This document shows positions 45,101-53,843 of a stretch of 64,000 nucleotides of DNA, piece by piece (within the stretch, counting starts at the first letter, position 1; each line of letters opens with the position of its first letter). The stretch is taken from positions 2,179,501-2,243,500 of the forward strand of contig NZ_CP123384.1 of assembly GCF_040409955.1 (NCBI RefSeq). The letters are read 5' to 3'. The notes under the pieces were generated by a model. It was not told the origin of the DNA, ran no database searches, and worked only from the letters and a program-made list of their open reading frames with translations. The translations under genes were made by a program, and so were the position numbers. The DNA comes from Salipiger sp. H15 (GTDB lineage: Bacteria; Pseudomonadota; Alphaproteobacteria; Rhodobacterales; Rhodobacteraceae).

Positions 45101-46638
45101 GAACCCCGGACCCGCTTGCCCGCCGAAGTCATACCGCACTCGCGGCGCTGCTCGCGCTTGCCTTGGCCGGTCCGGTCGCGGCGCAGGTGCTTGTCGGCGA
45201 CGGCTCGATCCCCTGTGGCGCGCCCTATGTGGTCACCGCTGGCGACACGCTCAGCCGGATCTCTGCCCGGGCCTATGGCGACCCGATGCTCTACGGCTTC
45301 ATCGCGGACGCGAACTGGGACGCGCTTGGCGGAAGTCCCGAGAACATCGCCGTCGGCATGTCCCTGACCATCCCCTGCATCGACGCCAGCGGGCAGCAGG
45401 CGGCAGGGGACGCAAGGTCGATGAAGGACGTCGTCGCGGCGGAGGGCCTGCTGAGCGGGGAGCAGCTCGACACGCTCTTCGGGCCGGTGGCGCTGTTCCC
45501 CGACCAGGTGCTGACCCCGGTGCTCGTCGCCGCGACCTTTCCGCTCGACGTGGTGAAGGCGGCGCGCTTCGTCGAGGACAGTGCCGACCTGTCCGACGAG
45601 GATCGCGTCGCGCAGGCCGCCGGGCAGCCTTGGGACGAAAGCGTGCGCGAACTCGCCGCGGGTTTTCCTGGGCTGGTGACCCGGATGAGCGACAATATCG
45701 ACTGGACCGAGCAGGCCGGCGAGGCGGTCGTCGCCCAGACCGACGACGTCCTGGCCTCGATCCAGCGCCTGCGCGGCAAGGCGAAGGCGAACGGCTATCT
45801 CGTCGACAACGAGGCGCAGAAGGTCGAGGAACAGGGCGACACCATCATCATCTCCTCGTCCTCGCCCGGCGTGGTCTACGTGCCGACCTATGACAGCCAG
45901 GTGGTCTACACCACGCCGGTCTCGGGGGCGCCGGTCTACCATTACGATGCCGGCCCCTATTCCCATGACGACTGGAACAATGACTGGGGCGACGCGCTGC
46001 TTGCCGGCGGGATCCTTCTGGGCGGCGCAGTCCTCATCGACGAGATCTTCGACGACGACGATCACTGGCACGGCTGGGACGTGAACGACGAGATCGACTG
46101 GGATCGCGGCGACATCAACATCGACCGTAACGAGATCAACATCGGCGGCGACCGGATCGACATCGGCAACGGCGCGCTTGGCGGGATCGGGTCCGGGGAC
46201 CGGGTCAGCATCGGCAACAGCGACCGGCCGCAGGTCGACCGCGACGCGCTGCGCGACCGGGCCGGGGCAGCCGGGGCGGGAGCGGCCGCCGGCGCGCTCG
46301 CGGCGCAGCGCAAGTCCATCGCCACCCCGGCCAGCCGCGAGGAGGCGCGCCAGAAGATCGAGAAACGCAAGGCGACCGGGGCGGCCCCGGCACGGCTGCC
46401 AAACCCGGGCCCGAAGGTGACGCGATCCCCCACCGGCGGCAGGGTGCAGTCCGCGTCGCCGTCCCGGACGGATCGTGTCAGCCGGCCGAAGAACCCGAAG
46501 AAGCCGGCGGCGCGCACGCCCAGCCGGTCGAACACGTTCCAGAAACCGCCCGGAGCGCGCCCCTCCGTCTCCAGCCAGCGGGGACGGGCCAGCTATGGCG
46601 GCGGGCGCAGCGGTCCCAGACCCGGAGGGAGGCGTTGA
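45097..46638 (+). CDS. Secreted LysM-DUF3300 protein
   Basis: 513 residues: signal peptide (about 1-29, ending VAAQV), LysM at about 40-90 (YVVTAGDTLSRISARAYGDP), DUF3300 at about 115-290 (GPVALFPDQVLTPVLVAATFP; PGVVYVPTYDSQVVY), a hydrophobic helix, an acidic stretch with repeated I-D/I-G units (RGDINIDRNEINIGGDR), and a basic low-complexity tail. Probably periplasmic and wall-bound through LysM. ATG overlaps the previous stop. DUF3300 and DUF2950 genes commonly occur together. Confidence 0.85.
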   Translation: MRTPDPLARRSHTALAALLALALAGPVAAQVLVGDGSIPCGAPYVVTAGDTLSRISARAYGDPMLYGFIADANWDALGGSPENIAVGMSLTIPCIDASGQQAAGDARSMKDVVAAEGLLSGEQLDTLFGPVALFPDQVLTPVLVAATFPLDVVKAARFVEDSADLSDEDRVAQAAGQPWDESVRELAAGFPGLVTRMSDNIDWTEQAGEAVVAQTDDVLASIQRLRGKAKANGYLVDNEAQKVEEQGDTIIISSSSPGVVYVPTYDSQVVYTTPVSGAPVYHYDAGPYSHDDWNNDWGDALLAGGILLGGAVLIDEIFDDDDHWHGWDVNDEIDWDRGDINIDRNEINIGGDRIDIGNGALGGIGSGDRVSIGNSDRPQVDRDALRDRAGAAGAGAAAGALAAQRKSIATPASREEARQKIEKRKATGAAPARLPNPGPKVTRSPTGGRVQSASPSRTDRVSRPKNPKKPAARTPSRSNTFQKPPGARPSVSSQRGRASYGGGRSGPRPGGRR

Positions 46639-46639
46639 G

Positions 46640-47551
46640 ATGAACATGACCTTTGGATGCGTGCCGGTCCTTCTCGGTGCCGCCTTTGCCGGGCCCGCCC
46701 TCGCGGCGCCGCAGACCTTCGACAGCCCCGAAGCGGCGGTCGCGGCGCTTGTCTCCGCGCTCGAGGCGAAGGACGAGCCCCGGGTTCTCGCGATCTTCGG
46801 TCCCGAAAGCGAGGACGTGCTCTCGACCGGGGATGAAGCTGAGGACCGCGCCGTCTGGGGCGGCTTCCTGAATGACCTGCAGACCCGGAGCCGCCTCGAC
46901 GTCGAGGACGAGGGGCGCGCCACGCTCTACCTGGGGCGCGGCCTCTGGCCCTTTCCCGCGCCGCTGGTGGCAAAGGACGGGCAGTGGGCCTTCGATGCCG
47001 AGGCCGCCCGCGACGAGATGCTGATGCGCCGCATCGGCCGGAACGAGCTTGCGGTGATCGACATCCTGCGCCGGGCCGGCGCGATCCAGGCCGAGTACCG
47101 GAAGACCGACCACGACGGCGATGGCGTGGCAGAATTCGCGGCCTCGATCCTCTCGTCCCCGGGGGAGCGTGACGGTCTCTACTGGCCCGACGAGCCCGGC
47201 ACCGAGCCCAGCCCCTTCGACGAGACCGCCGCCCGCGCCAGCCTGACCGGATTTCATCGCGATGCCGAGGATCGGGGCGCGGAACCCTTCGACGGCTACT
47301 ATTTCCGCATCCTGCAGGGGCAGGGAGAGCACGCCCCCGGCGGCGCCTACAGCTACATGGTCAACGGCAACATGGTCGCGGGTCACGCGCTGCTGGCCGT
47401 GCCCGCCGCCTATGGCGACACCGGCATCATGAGCTTCATGGTGGGCGAAGGCGGGGTGGTCTACCAGTCAGACCTCGGCGAGGAGACCCTGGACCGCGCC
47501 ATGGGGATCGAGCTCTTCGATCCGGGCGAGGGCTGGGAGGTGGTCAGGTAG
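46640..47551 (+). CDS. Secreted DUF2950 protein
   Basis: 303 residues with a signal peptide (MNMTFGCVPVLLGAAFAGPALA). DUF2950 features: FDSPEAAVAALVSALEAKDEP, ARDEMLMRRIGRNELAVIDI, DGYYFRILQGQGEHAPGG and a final EETLDRAMGIELFDPGEGW. Periplasmic, function unknown. It begins 1 bp after the DUF3300 stop and is the last gene of the operon. Confidence 0.9.
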   Translation: MNMTFGCVPVLLGAAFAGPALAAPQTFDSPEAAVAALVSALEAKDEPRVLAIFGPESEDVLSTGDEAEDRAVWGGFLNDLQTRSRLDVEDEGRATLYLGRGLWPFPAPLVAKDGQWAFDAEAARDEMLMRRIGRNELAVIDILRRAGAIQAEYRKTDHDGDGVAEFAASILSSPGERDGLYWPDEPGTEPSPFDETAARASLTGFHRDAEDRGAEPFDGYYFRILQGQGEHAPGGAYSYMVNGNMVAGHALLAVPAAYGDTGIMSFMVGEGGVVYQSDLGEETLDRAMGIELFDPGEGWEVVR

Positions 47552-47714
47552 CGGCGAAGGCTTGGAGGCGCTGGCAAGCCACTTGGCATCGCGCACCCGG
47601 CGCCCCCATCGCGCCCGCAAGGGCCCGGGAGCGCAAGGCCATGATCCGGGAAATGCGGGCGGCGCCCCCGCAGCGCGATTGACCAAGGTCCCGCATGGCA
47701 TCACACTCGCCGGG

Positions 47715-47769
47715 ATAACTGTAGGTATTTGAGAAGCGCGGCGCCCTCGGGCGCGACATCTTTCAGCGC
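47715..47769 (+). promoter_or_regulatory. Weak regulon promoter E before the barrel gene
   Basis: ATAACTGTAGGTATTTG (47715-47731) matches about 9 of 17 box positions; 32 bp later CAGCGC (47764-47769) occupies the -10 position but matches TAGCAT poorly. The rest of 47552-47787 shows nothing distinct. Confidence 0.35.
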
Positions 47770-47787
47770 TTGGGGTGGGTGAGAGTC

Positions 47788-48753
47788 ATGCGATCCGCTT
47801 GCTTGGCAACCATCTTCGGTCTCGTCCTGATGGGCGCCCTGTCGGATGCCCGGCCCGGCCACGCGCAACCTGTTGTCGACCTGATCGGGGGCTCCATCGA
47901 AAGCCGCGCCTCCGGCGCGCTGGCCCTGCTCGGCCTCGCCGCCGTTCCGAGCGAGACCGCAAGCACCCTGACGCTCGACACGGGACGGCGGCCGGACAGG
48001 GGCGTGGACTTCCGGGCGGGGCAGTTCGGCGGCGGGTTCACCTTCAGCGACGAGCTGCCGCTCTACCTCGAGGGCTACCTAGGCTGGAACCGCTACGATC
48101 CGGTCTTCCTCGCCTCTTCGGGGACCGAGCAGCGCCGACTGCCGGTCAACTGGAACAGCTTTGCGGCCTCCGGTGCCATCGGCTGGGATTTCAAGCTGTC
48201 GGACACGATCGCGCTGCGCCCGCTGCTCATGCTTGCGCTCGGAACGATCGCCAGCGACGCCACGCTGGGGGCCTTCTACGTCGGCAAGAAGCTCGACAAG
48301 GACGTGAACTTCCTTCTCGACGGCAACCTGACGGCAGGCGGGCTGGGGGCGGCACTGGTCCTCGACTACAACCGCAGGTGGGACAGCGACTGGGAGGTCG
48401 ATCTCACCCTGCGGCAGAACTACCTCTACCTCGAGCCGATCTGGGGAGACCGGGACGTTGTCGGCAGCGCCGAGGCCATCACCACCGCGCTCTGGTCACG
48501 CCTGAGGGTTCCCACCCAGGAGACGGCCTTCGGGCGACCCATCCGCGCGGTCGGGGAGTTCTCGGTCGGGCATTACGGCGGCGACCAGGAGGCGATCTTC
48601 AACTCGCCATGGATTGCCCAGGTCGGACTAGGAGCCGAGATCGACGTCTCGGAAACCGGGGTCCCCTGGGTGACCACGGCGCGCGCGGTCTTCCGCTACA
48701 CGAAGGGGGAGAACCTCGAAGGCTACGCCCTGGGCTTCGCGGTTAGCTTCTGA
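47788..48753 (+). CDS. Outer-membrane beta-barrel protein
   Basis: 321 residues with signal peptide (MRSACLATIFGLVLMGALS ... HA), then amphipathic strands (GGGFTFSDELPLYLEGYLGW, GWDFKLSDTIALRPLLML, DWEVDLTLRQNYLYL) ending in Phe (FAVSF), the usual outer-membrane insertion signal. Resembles autotransporter-barrel or Solitary outer-membrane autotransporter-like domains. ATG 47788 is preferred over an upstream TTG. Its place downstream of the DUF2950 gene and box E link it to the island. Confidence 0.78.
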   Translation: MRSACLATIFGLVLMGALSDARPGHAQPVVDLIGGSIESRASGALALLGLAAVPSETASTLTLDTGRRPDRGVDFRAGQFGGGFTFSDELPLYLEGYLGWNRYDPVFLASSGTEQRRLPVNWNSFAASGAIGWDFKLSDTIALRPLLMLALGTIASDATLGAFYVGKKLDKDVNFLLDGNLTAGGLGAALVLDYNRRWDSDWEVDLTLRQNYLYLEPIWGDRDVVGSAEAITTALWSRLRVPTQETAFGRPIRAVGEFSVGHYGGDQEAIFNSPWIAQVGLGAEIDVSETGVPWVTTARAVFRYTKGENLEGYALGFAVSF

Positions 48754-49296
48754 CACGTCCGATCGGCGCGGGTCCGGACGGCGGCTTGCGAGGGCGGTCA
48801 GCCAGATCCCCCATGCGCTACTTCGCGAAGACCTGGAAAATGTTCGAGGCCACCCATGTGAGCATCGGGGGGAGTTTGCCGCCAGGATATCCGGATCGAC
48901 ACCGTGAACCCTTTCTGGAACGGTGAAGCATTGAGTCCACGTACGCGATGGCTCGAGGCGCTTATGGTAGAAGTATCTGGTGCCGGTTTCGTATATCGGC
49001 GCGCCATATCCTTCCCTGAAGCCCGAGACGTCGAACGAAACATATTTGACGGCTCGCTTCGACGCGTTTCTGGCCACTACCATGAGTGGATAGTCCTGCG
49101 GGCAGACAGTGCCGCTGTTGTAGTTGATCAACACTTTGACCGCAGACAATTCTGCGGCCCGTCTCGCCTCCTCCCGCTCCATCGCGTAGAGAAGGAGTCC
49201 AATACCTGCGACCGCGAGTATCGAAAGGCCGACGACCTTGCGCGGAAACGCGAAGAGAAGAAACAGGAATCCGACGACACCAACCACCCAAACCAT
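48628..49296 (-). CDS. Membrane-anchored hypothetical protein with probable C-terminal frameshift
   Basis: As read, 222 residues: one or two N-terminal membrane helices (VWVVGVVGFLFLLFAFP and LSILAVAGIGLLLYA) and an extracytoplasmic domain to about residue 140 (CFTVPERV). After C6 (48867-48872 on the plus strand) the frame continues for about 80 residues of Arg/Ser-rich sequence antisense to the barrel gene. A different frame after the C-run reads MLTWVASNIFQVFAK and stops at 48818, which looks like the natural end. Function unknown. Confidence 0.6.
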   Translation of the reverse strand: MVWVVGVVGFLFLLFAFPRKVVGLSILAVAGIGLLLYAMEREEARRAAELSAVKVLINYNSGTVCPQDYPLMVVARNASKRAVKYVSFDVSGFREGYGAPIYETGTRYFYHKRLEPSRTWTQCFTVPERVHGVDPDILAANSPRCSHGWPRTFSRSSRSSAWGIWLTALASRRPDPRRSDVSEANREAQGVAFEVLPLRVAEDRARRGHPGDPGFRDVDLGS

Positions 49297-49590
49297 GTTT
49301 CTCTCTTTCGCACTGCCGTGATTTCGCACTTTCTCAGGCTAAACCGATTTTGACCCGTCGGTATACGATTTCCCCACGCCGGCGAAACACGATGGGCTGG
49401 CGGGCTCGGGGCGCGCCTTCCCGCATGGCGCGAATGATCGGGGCCGGTCTTTCCAAATAGGGCCCTGCGTTCGGGCGAGGACTTGCCAAGAAGTGACAGT
49501 GCCTTCCGCTTCGGATGCCGTTCCTGCTGACGCGCTCGATTTTGGCGAGACCTTGTGCAAGTTTCCGGGTCAGTGAGGTTCGGAGGTCTT

Positions 49591-49953
49591 ATGCGGTATC
49601 TTGTTTTCGGCGCGCTGCTGCTTTGCGGCGCCTGCGCCAGTCAGGTCATGGAAGGCTATGTCGGGAAATCGATCCAGGAGCCGATGCTGGATTACGGCCC
49701 GCCCACCAGCACGCTGGATCTCGGCGGGGGCAGGCGGGCGTTCCAGTGGCGGATCGACAGCACCGGCGTGGTGCCGATGACCAGCACCAGCTCCTTCGAT
49801 GTCCACGGCTCGGACGGCCATACGTCGGCCCATGGCACCACGACGAGCTACGTGCCCTATTCCAAGCAGTGCCTCTACACGTTGACGGCGGTGGAACGCG
49901 GCAAGGACTACATCGTCGACGGGTTCCGCAAGCCCAGCTTCGAGTGCGAATAG
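49591..49953 (+). CDS. Small lipoprotein
   Basis: 120 residues with a lipoprotein signal (MRYLVFGALLLCGAC; Cys about 15). The mature domain contains GYVGKSIQEPMLDYGPP and RRAFQWRID, resembling SmpA/OmlA-like lipoprotein folds, with two more Cys near the C-terminus. ATG 49591 follows GGAGG. Function unknown. Confidence 0.75.
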   Translation: MRYLVFGALLLCGACASQVMEGYVGKSIQEPMLDYGPPTSTLDLGGGRRAFQWRIDSTGVVPMTSTSSFDVHGSDGHTSAHGTTTSYVPYSKQCLYTLTAVERGKDYIVDGFRKPSFECE

Positions 49954-50039
49954 GCGGCGCGCCCGCGCCAGCTGGACTCTGAGGGCGTCGGGCGGGGCCA
50001 AGCGCCCCGCGCGGCAGATGCCGGCGGGGCGTCTTCGCG

Positions 50040-50924
50040 TCAGCCCATGCGCTCGGAGCTGTAGGAGCCCGGCGAGGCGGGGAAGACCACGGTCTTGTCG
50101 CCGTTGAGGAAGACCCGGCGGTGGGCGTGGGCATGGATGGCACGGGCCAGCACCTGCGCCTCGACGTCACGGCCGAGGCTGACATAGTCCTCGGGCGACT
50201 GCGCGTGGGTCACGCGCACGATGTCCTGCTCGATGATCGGGCCCTCGTCGAGGTCGGCGGTCACGTAATGCGAGGTCGCGCCGATCAGCTTCACGCCGCG
50301 CTGGAACGCCTGCTTGTAGGGGTTCGCGCCCTTGAACGAGGGCAGGAAGGAGTGGTGGATGTTGATGATCCGCCCCGACATCTTGCGGCACATCTCGTCC
50401 GAGAGGATCTGCATGTAGCGCGCCAGCACGATGAGATCGGCACCGGCCTCCTCGACCACCTGCATGATCGCCGCCTCGGCCTGCGGCTTGTTCTCCTTCG
50501 TCACCTTGATACAGTGGAAGGGGATGTCGGCGTTCACCACGACCTTCTGGTAGTCCATGTGGTTGGAGATCACCGCGACGATCTCGATCGGCAGCGCGCC
50601 GATGCGGCAGCGGTAGAGCAAGTCGTTGAGGCAATGGCCGAAGCGGCTGACCATGATCACCACCTTCATCTTGGTGGCCTCGTCGTGGAAGGCGAACTCC
50701 ATGCCGAAGCGCTCCGCCACGGCTGCGAAGGCGGCCTCGAGCGCGGGCAGGTCCGCGCCGGTCTCGCTCAGGAAGCTCACCCGCATGAAGAAGCTGCCGG
50801 TGCCGAGGTCGTCGAACTGGGCGCTGTCGGTGATGTTGCACCCCTGCTCGGCAAGAAAGCCGGCGACGGCGGCGACGATGCCGCGGGTGGAGGGGCATTG
50901 CACGGTGAGGGCGTAGGAGCTCAT
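50040..50924 (-). CDS. purU: Formyltetrahydrofolate deformylase
   Basis: Hydrolyses 10-formyl-THF to formate and THF. 294 residues: N-terminal ACT domain (about 5-85; CPSTRGIVAAVAGFLAEQGCNI) and a formyltransferase-like domain with IISNHMDY-type motif (VISNHMDYQKVV), LARYMQILSD, the catalytic NIHHSFLPSFKGANPY and IIEQDIVRVTH. It provides one-carbon balance; metF is also in this window but not linked. Confidence 0.95.
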   Translation of the reverse strand: MSSYALTVQCPSTRGIVAAVAGFLAEQGCNITDSAQFDDLGTGSFFMRVSFLSETGADLPALEAAFAAVAERFGMEFAFHDEATKMKVVIMVSRFGHCLNDLLYRCRIGALPIEIVAVISNHMDYQKVVVNADIPFHCIKVTKENKPQAEAAIMQVVEEAGADLIVLARYMQILSDEMCRKMSGRIINIHHSFLPSFKGANPYKQAFQRGVKLIGATSHYVTADLDEGPIIEQDIVRVTHAQSPEDYVSLGRDVEAQVLARAIHAHAHRRVFLNGDKTVVFPASPGSYSSERMG

Positions 50925-51264
50925 GGGGGGTCCGTTTCTTTCCCGAAATCTGTCTGGAGTTCGCTGCCGCCTGCGCCGCGCGAGGTCAAGCGGATTGCGG
51001 GCCCATCCTCGGCCAACTGCGCCCGGATGCGCGGCGCGCGGGCGACATGTTTCCGCCGGGATGCGACAGGGCCGCTTTCGGAAACCCGCGTCGCGCCTCA
51101 ATCGCGGGCCTTCCCGGGCGCATCCGCCCTCGGGGCGGCAGTTCGGGGAGGAAAGTCTTGTGGACCAGGGGCTCAGCGCTTACCCCAAGGGTAAGTGCCC
51201 GGACAACCGCGCCTCCCCCGGCCGTCCGGACCTGCGAAACCCGGACCCGTCGAGACCTGTTTTC
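50925..51264. promoter_or_regulatory. Divergent purU/phosphorylase interval with a 7-bp palindrome
   Basis: 340 bp. CTTACCC (51179-51185) and GGGTAAG (51189-51195) form a perfect inverted repeat around CAA, 70 bp before the GH13 gene; candidate operator. No other structure stood out. Confidence 0.4.
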
Positions 51265-53013
51265 ATGACCGAGACCTCCTTCAGCGCCCGTCTTTCCGAA
51301 CTGCTGCACTTCATCTACCCCGGGCTCGACGCCGACATCCTTGCAAGCCAGGTCATCGACGCCTTCTGGCCCGAGACCGGTGCCCATGCGGCGCGGACCC
51401 GCCGCCGGCAGCCGCGCAAGCCGGGCAACAACCTCTGGTCGCAGAAGGACGCGGTGCTGATCACCTACGGCGACAGCCTGATCGACGGCAGCCACAAGCC
51501 GCTCGACCTGATGAACGACTTCCTGCTGCGGCACATGAAGGGGGTGGTGAACGGGGTGCATATCCTGCCGTTCTTTCCCTTCACTTCGGACGACGGCTTC
51601 GCGGTCACCGACTATCGCAAGGTGAACCCGCAGCTTGGCGACTGGGTGGACATCACCCGCATCGGGCAGGAGTTCCACCTGATGTCCGACCTCGTGCTCA
51701 ACCACGTCTCCTCGCAGGGGGTGTGGTTCAACGCCTACCGGCAGGGGCAGAAGCCCTACGACGGGTTCTTCTTCGAGGCGGAGCCCTCGGATGACGTCTC
51801 GATGGTGGTCCGCCCGCGCACCACGCCGCTTCTGCAGGAGGTCGAGACGGCCATGGGCCCGCGCCATGTCTGGTGCACCTTCAGCCACGACCAGATCGAC
51901 CTCGACTTCCGCAACCCCGAGGTGCTGCTGGAAATCCTGCGGATCATCCGGCTGCACGTCGACATGGGGGTGCGGATCATCCGGCTCGACGCGGTGGCGT
52001 TCCTCTGGAAGGAGATCGGCACCAGCTGCATCCACCTGCCGCAGACCCATGCGGTGATCCGCCTGCTGCGGCTGCTCGCGGATTACGCCACCGAGAGCAT
52101 CATCCTGCTGACCGAGACCAACGTGCCCAAGGCCGAGAACCTCTCGTATTTCGGCAACCGCAACGAGGCGCACATGGTCTACAACTTCCCGCTGCCACCG
52201 CTGGTGCTGCACGCGATGATGGCGGGAACGGCGAAGTACCTCAACGACTGGCAGCGCGCCATGCCGCCCGCGCCGCTCGGCTGCGCCTATCTCAACTTCA
52301 CCGCCAGCCACGACGGCATCGGCATGCGCCCCGCCGAGGGGCTGCTGCCGCCCGGCGAGGTGGCGCGGGTCATCGACACCGCGCGCGAGCTCGGCGGGCT
52401 CGCCTCGATGCGCTCGCTGCCGGGCGGCGGCGAGAGCGTCTACGAGCTCAACTGCGCCTTCTTCGCCGCCATGGCCCGCACCTTTCGGGGCGAGGACGAC
52501 TTGCACCTGCCGCGCTTTCTCTGCTCGCAGACCATCGTCATGTCGCTCGAGGGCATCCCGGCCTTCTACATCCACTCGATGCTCGGCACGCCGAACGATC
52601 TCGAGGCCGTGCAGCGCCGCGGCATGAACCGGGCGATCAACCGCCACCGCTGGAACTACGCCGAGCTGAACGCGCTGCTGGACGAGCCGGAGACGCTGCA
52701 CGCGCGGGTGCTGGCGATGCTGTCGGAGCGGCTGAAGCTGCGCGCCGCGCAGGCGGGGTTCCACCCCAACGCGACGCAGTTCACGCTGAACCTCGACGAG
52801 CGGGTGTTCGGGCTCTGGAGGCAGTCGCTCGACCGGGCGCAGTCGATCTTCGCGCTGCACAACTGCTCGGGCGAGGAGGTGGTGATCCCGCAGGAGGGGC
52901 TGAACCTCATCGCGGACGAGCACTGGGTGGACCTGCTGTCGGGCGAGACCGTCGCCGCCGGGCCCGTGACGCTGGCGCCCTACCAATGCCGGTGGATCTC
53001 GAACAAGGGCTAG
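51265..53013 (+). CDS. GH13 sugar phosphorylase, probably glucosylglycerate phosphorylase
   Basis: 582 residues of the sucrose-phosphorylase subfamily (GH13_18). Nucleophile Asp242 (RIIRLDAVAFLW), acid/base Glu284 (LLTETNVPKAEN), and NFTASHDGIGMRP are visible. Phosphorolysis of glucosylglycerate to glucose-1-phosphate and glycerate is inferred from the nearby glucosyl-3-phosphoglycerate synthase and phosphatase genes; sucrose or glucosylglycerol phosphorylase are alternatives. The ribosome site before ATG 51265 is weak. Confidence 0.82.
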   Translation: MTETSFSARLSELLHFIYPGLDADILASQVIDAFWPETGAHAARTRRRQPRKPGNNLWSQKDAVLITYGDSLIDGSHKPLDLMNDFLLRHMKGVVNGVHILPFFPFTSDDGFAVTDYRKVNPQLGDWVDITRIGQEFHLMSDLVLNHVSSQGVWFNAYRQGQKPYDGFFFEAEPSDDVSMVVRPRTTPLLQEVETAMGPRHVWCTFSHDQIDLDFRNPEVLLEILRIIRLHVDMGVRIIRLDAVAFLWKEIGTSCIHLPQTHAVIRLLRLLADYATESIILLTETNVPKAENLSYFGNRNEAHMVYNFPLPPLVLHAMMAGTAKYLNDWQRAMPPAPLGCAYLNFTASHDGIGMRPAEGLLPPGEVARVIDTARELGGLASMRSLPGGGESVYELNCAFFAAMARTFRGEDDLHLPRFLCSQTIVMSLEGIPAFYIHSMLGTPNDLEAVQRRGMNRAINRHRWNYAELNALLDEPETLHARVLAMLSERLKLRAAQAGFHPNATQFTLNLDERVFGLWRQSLDRAQSIFALHNCSGEEVVIPQEGLNLIADEHWVDLLSGETVAAGPVTLAPYQCRWISNKG

Positions 53014-53153
53014 GGCGGGGCAGGAAGAGGGGGGCTCCGCCCCCGACCGCTGCGCGGTCTCCCCCGGGATATTTGAAACATGTGGAAGCCGGGATGCGGT
53101 GAACCTTCCGGCCGGTCCCTGCGTTGGGATCGGGCAAGCGAGCGGAGGGTGGC

Positions 53154-53780
53154 ATGTTCGACTGGATATCGGGGTTCATCGACGCGGTGGGTGCATTGGG
53201 CATCGGCGTGCTGATGTTCCTCGAGAACGTCTTCCCACCGATCCCGTCGGAGCTGATCATGCCGCTCGGCGGGTTCAACGCGGCGGCGGGGCGCGAGCAC
53301 CTGCTGGCGGTGATCGTCGCGGGCTCGCTCGGCTCGCTGGCGGGGGCGCTCTTCTGGTACTGGATCGGCCGCCGCCTCGGCACGCAGCGACTGAAGCGAC
53401 TCGCCGCCAGCCACGGCCGCTGGCTGACCATCCTGCCCGAGGATCTCGACCGCTCGAACGACTGGTTCAGCCGCCACGGCGGCAGCGCGGTGCTGATCGG
53501 GAGGCTCATCCCGACGGTGCGCACCTTCATCTCGGTCCCCGCCGGCGTGGCGCGGATGCCGATGGCGAGTTTCCTCGCCTTCTCGGCGGTGGGCACGGTG
53601 AGCTGGACCGCGCTGCTGGCGATGGCGGGCTACCTGCTGCAGGCGCAATATGGCCTGGTCGCGGGCTGGCTCGATCCGGTCTCGACGGCAGTGGTGGCGG
53701 GGATCGTCGGGCTCTACCTCTGGCGCGTCGCCACCTACGGGCGGCGCAAGCGGCGCAAGGCGGGCGAGGGGCAGGTCTGA
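53154..53780 (+). CDS. DedA-family membrane protein
   Basis: 208 residues with the DedA pattern: FLENVFPPIPSELIMPLGGF (partial hydrophobic hairpin) and FSRHGGSAVLIGRLIPTVRTFISVPAGVARMP with conserved Arg pair, then two C-terminal helices and a basic tail. DedA proteins flip lipids such as undecaprenyl-phosphate and support membrane homeostasis. ATG 53154 follows GGAGGG. Confidence 0.92.
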   Translation: MFDWISGFIDAVGALGIGVLMFLENVFPPIPSELIMPLGGFNAAAGREHLLAVIVAGSLGSLAGALFWYWIGRRLGTQRLKRLAASHGRWLTILPEDLDRSNDWFSRHGGSAVLIGRLIPTVRTFISVPAGVARMPMASFLAFSAVGTVSWTALLAMAGYLLQAQYGLVAGWLDPVSTAVVAGIVGLYLWRVATYGRRKRRKAGEGQV

Positions 53781-53797
53781 GCCGGGCCTGAACGGAA

Positions 53798-53819
53798 CGG
53801 GGCGCCCGAAGGCGCCCCG
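53798..53819. terminator. Bidirectional terminator between dedA and gntP genes
   Basis: Perfect 9-bp stem CGGGGCGCC/GGCGCCCCG with a CGAA tetraloop, 18 bp after the DedA stop and 25 bp before the end of the convergent permease gene. Confidence 0.75.
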
Positions 53820-53843
53820 CTGCTGTCTGGCATGGTGCCGGGA

